A stretch of 6,666 bases of DNA from Rhodospirillaceae bacterium (GTDB lineage: Bacteria > Pseudomonadota > Alphaproteobacteria > Micavibrionales > UBA2020): NCBI GenBank assembly GCA_003524565.1, contig DQGU01000008.1, positions 1-6,666 of the forward strand, written 5' to 3'. The notes under the pieces are model-generated. The model was not told the origin of the DNA, made no database searches, and was given only the letters and a program-made list of their open reading frames with translations. Positions within the stretch are counted from its first letter, which is position 1. Each line of letters starts with the position of its first letter. Of the stretch, positions 5,708 through 6,666 are shown in pieces. The position numbers and the translations under genes are program-made.

Positions 5708-6499
5708 TCAGGTTCCCGATTTCAGGTTGCAGACTTTGCTGCCGCCGCAATCCATCTTGCCGCGCAGCGCGGCGCCGTAGGCTTCGAAAATCTGGCGCGA
5801 GCTGGCGTTGAGGTGGAAGTCGCCTTCGGGATGCCATTGCACGCCGAGGACGAAACGTTTGCCCGGAACGGAAAACGCTTCGATAAGTCCGTCTTCGGAT
5901 ATGGCCTCTACATGCAGGCCATTGCCGAGGCGGTCCACGCCTTGCTGGTGCAGGGAGTTGACGGCGAATTCGGCGGGCAGGCCGATTTTTTCAAACAGGC
6001 CGCCTTTTTCCGCGCGGACTTTATGGGCGGGTGTTTCATACACAATTTTCAGATTATCGCTCTGCGGTTCGCGGTGGTCGCGCTTGCCGGGCAGTTCCTG
6101 CACTTTCTGGTGCAGGCTGCCGCCCATGGCGACGTTCATTTCCTGAAACCCGCGGCAAACGGCGATAAGCGGAATGTCTTTTTCAGCCGCGCGGCGTATC
6201 AGCGGCAGGGTCGTCGCATCGCGCGTGAGGTCGAGCAGTTTTTCATCAAAAACCCGCTCCGCCCCGTAATGGCTGGGGCATACGTTGGAAGGCGAGCCTG
6301 TCAGCAGGATGCCATCCACAAAATCCGTGACGGCGTCGAAGTCAAACCCCTCCGTCACCGGCAGGATAAGGGGCGTGCAGCCCGCAACACTCATCAATGC
6401 CTGCACATAGGTATCGCGTACGAAATGGCAAGGCATCTCGTTCTTGTAGATGATGTTGCTGGGGATAAGGACGACGGGTTTTTTCTGGCTCATAATCAC
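5708..6499 (-). CDS. PuuD-like gamma-glutamyl-GABA hydrolase family protein (peptidase C26)
   Basis: Cytoplasmic class I glutamine amidotransferase-fold hydrolase. The best-known member, PuuD, cleaves gamma-glutamyl-GABA to glutamate and GABA in putrescine breakdown. Length is 263 residues (E. coli PuuD is 254). The catalytic triad is visible: nucleophile Cys115 in IAVCRGFQEMNVAMGGSLHQ, with His223 and Glu225 in GVQWHPEGD. Other family marks are DGILLTGSPSNVCPSHYG (about 62-79), a DHRE motif (141-144) and NSLHQQGVDRLG (181-192). No other putrescine-pathway genes are in the window, so the substrate is not settled and no symbol is given. The frame opens at GTG (6499), but the ATG at 6493 (MSQKKPVV, 261 residues) is an equally good start; neither has a clear Shine-Dalgarno. 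The C-terminal tail (RGKMDCGGSKVCNLKSGT) extends past the conserved core. A cupin gene lies just upstream on the same strand. Confidence 0.92.
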   Translation of the reverse strand: MIMSQKKPVVLIPSNIIYKNEMPCHFVRDTYVQALMSVAGCTPLILPVTEGFDFDAVTDFVDGILLTGSPSNVCPSHYGAERVFDEKLLDLTRDATTLPLIRRAAEKDIPLIAVCRGFQEMNVAMGGSLHQKVQELPGKRDHREPQSDNLKIVYETPAHKVRAEKGGLFEKIGLPAEFAVNSLHQQGVDRLGNGLHVEAISEDGLIEAFSVPGKRFVLGVQWHPEGDFHLNASSRQIFEAYGAALRGKMDCGGSKVCNLKSGT

Positions 6500-6531
6500 A
6501 CAGGCGCGCGGGTGAAAGGGTGTCTCTGTTT

Positions 6532-6555
6532 ACAGTTTAACACATTTTAAACTGT
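6532..6555. repeat. Inverted repeat over the cupin gene stop codon
   Basis: ACAGTTTAA (6532-6540) and TTAAACTGT (6547-6555) form a perfect 9-bp AT-rich inverted repeat with a 6-base centre. On the + strand it is followed by TTTTTT, but no + strand gene ends here. On the - strand, where the flanking genes lie, no T run follows. It could be an operator upstream of the PuuD-like gene or a weak + strand terminator against antisense transcription. Confidence 0.45.
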
Positions 6556-6666
6556 TTTTTCATAGATAACGAAGAATTTTCGCGCGGGCGTTACCGCTTC
6601 CCATGTTCCGTTGAAGCCGGCGGGGATAAGAAAGCTTGCGGGGGCGCAGAATTCCTCGGTTTTTCC
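6547..6666 (-). CDS. Cupin domain protein, C-terminal end only
   Basis: The last 39 codons of a gene enter from the right edge and stop at TAA (6547-6549). The visible residues contain FLIPAGFNGTWE and TPARKFFVIYEKT. This matches the closing strands of Cupin_3 (PF05899-type, EutQ or ureidoglycine-aminohydrolase-like) domains, where a [IV]P.GF.G.W motif is followed by RK.[YF]VI. The metal-binding His cluster would be upstream, outside the window, so the function cannot be assigned. It is on the same strand as the PuuD-like gene, about 47-53 bases ahead of it, and may share a transcript. Confidence 0.7.
   Translation of the reverse strand, partial: GKTEEFCAPASFLIPAGFNGTWEAVTPARKFFVIYEKTV

Noticed and set aside
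5696..6550. A 284-codon open frame on the + strand
   Set aside because: It is the complement of the PuuD-like hydrolase, which has an intact catalytic triad; the + strand product shows no recognisable motif.
1..6666. A novel defence, mobile or CRISPR-like system
   Set aside because: No repeat array, recombinase, nuclease, toxin-antitoxin pair or reverse transcriptase motif is seen; the recognisable genes are housekeeping or metabolic.

Overview
The window looks like chromosomal core-gene DNA from a Gram-negative bacterium, most likely an alphaproteobacterium. The grounds are an SH3-like (COG3807-type) exported protein beside fatty-acid genes, an adjacent fabA-fabB-fabI set, moderately high GC, and a GTCAT...ATGAC palindromic repeat of a kind common in that class. 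The exact order or genus cannot be read from this sequence. I see no phage, transposase, CRISPR array, rRNA or tRNA gene.

Left part (79-4729, + strand): six genes run in one direction with gaps of 6, 56, 109, 23 and 5 bases. They are an exported SH3-domain protein, an uncharacterised 315-residue acidic helical protein, fabA, fabB, fabI and a small YciI-family protein. FabA makes and isomerises the trans-2 bond to cis-3 at C10. FabB elongates the cis product, and FabI reduces the enoyl-ACP of each cycle, so the centre of the window is the classical anaerobic unsaturated-fatty-acid module plus the enoyl reductase. All catalytic residues of FabA, FabB and FabI are present. The two gene pairs with 5-6 base gaps carry the downstream Shine-Dalgarno inside the end of the upstream gene, which suggests translational coupling. 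Two hairpins mark the larger gaps: one overlaps the fabA ribosome binding site and a stronger one lies between fabA and fabB.

Middle (4730-4873): a convergent intergenic region. A 62-bp palindromic repeat element abuts the yciI-like stop and can double as a terminator. A GC-rich perfect palindrome flanked by A and T runs follows it and serves as a bidirectional terminator.

Right part (4547-independent of the fab set; 4874-6666, - strand): a cupin-domain gene entering from the right edge (3' end only), a PuuD-like class I glutamine amidotransferase/peptidase C26 hydrolase, and an exported Mn-type superoxide dismutase with its own candidate extended -10 promoter.

I found no convincing previously undescribed system. 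The points most worth a second look are the uncharacterised 691-1638 gene, the fabA-fabB hairpin, the A8 tract at the superoxide dismutase start, and the Ala in FabI at the position of E. coli Gly93.
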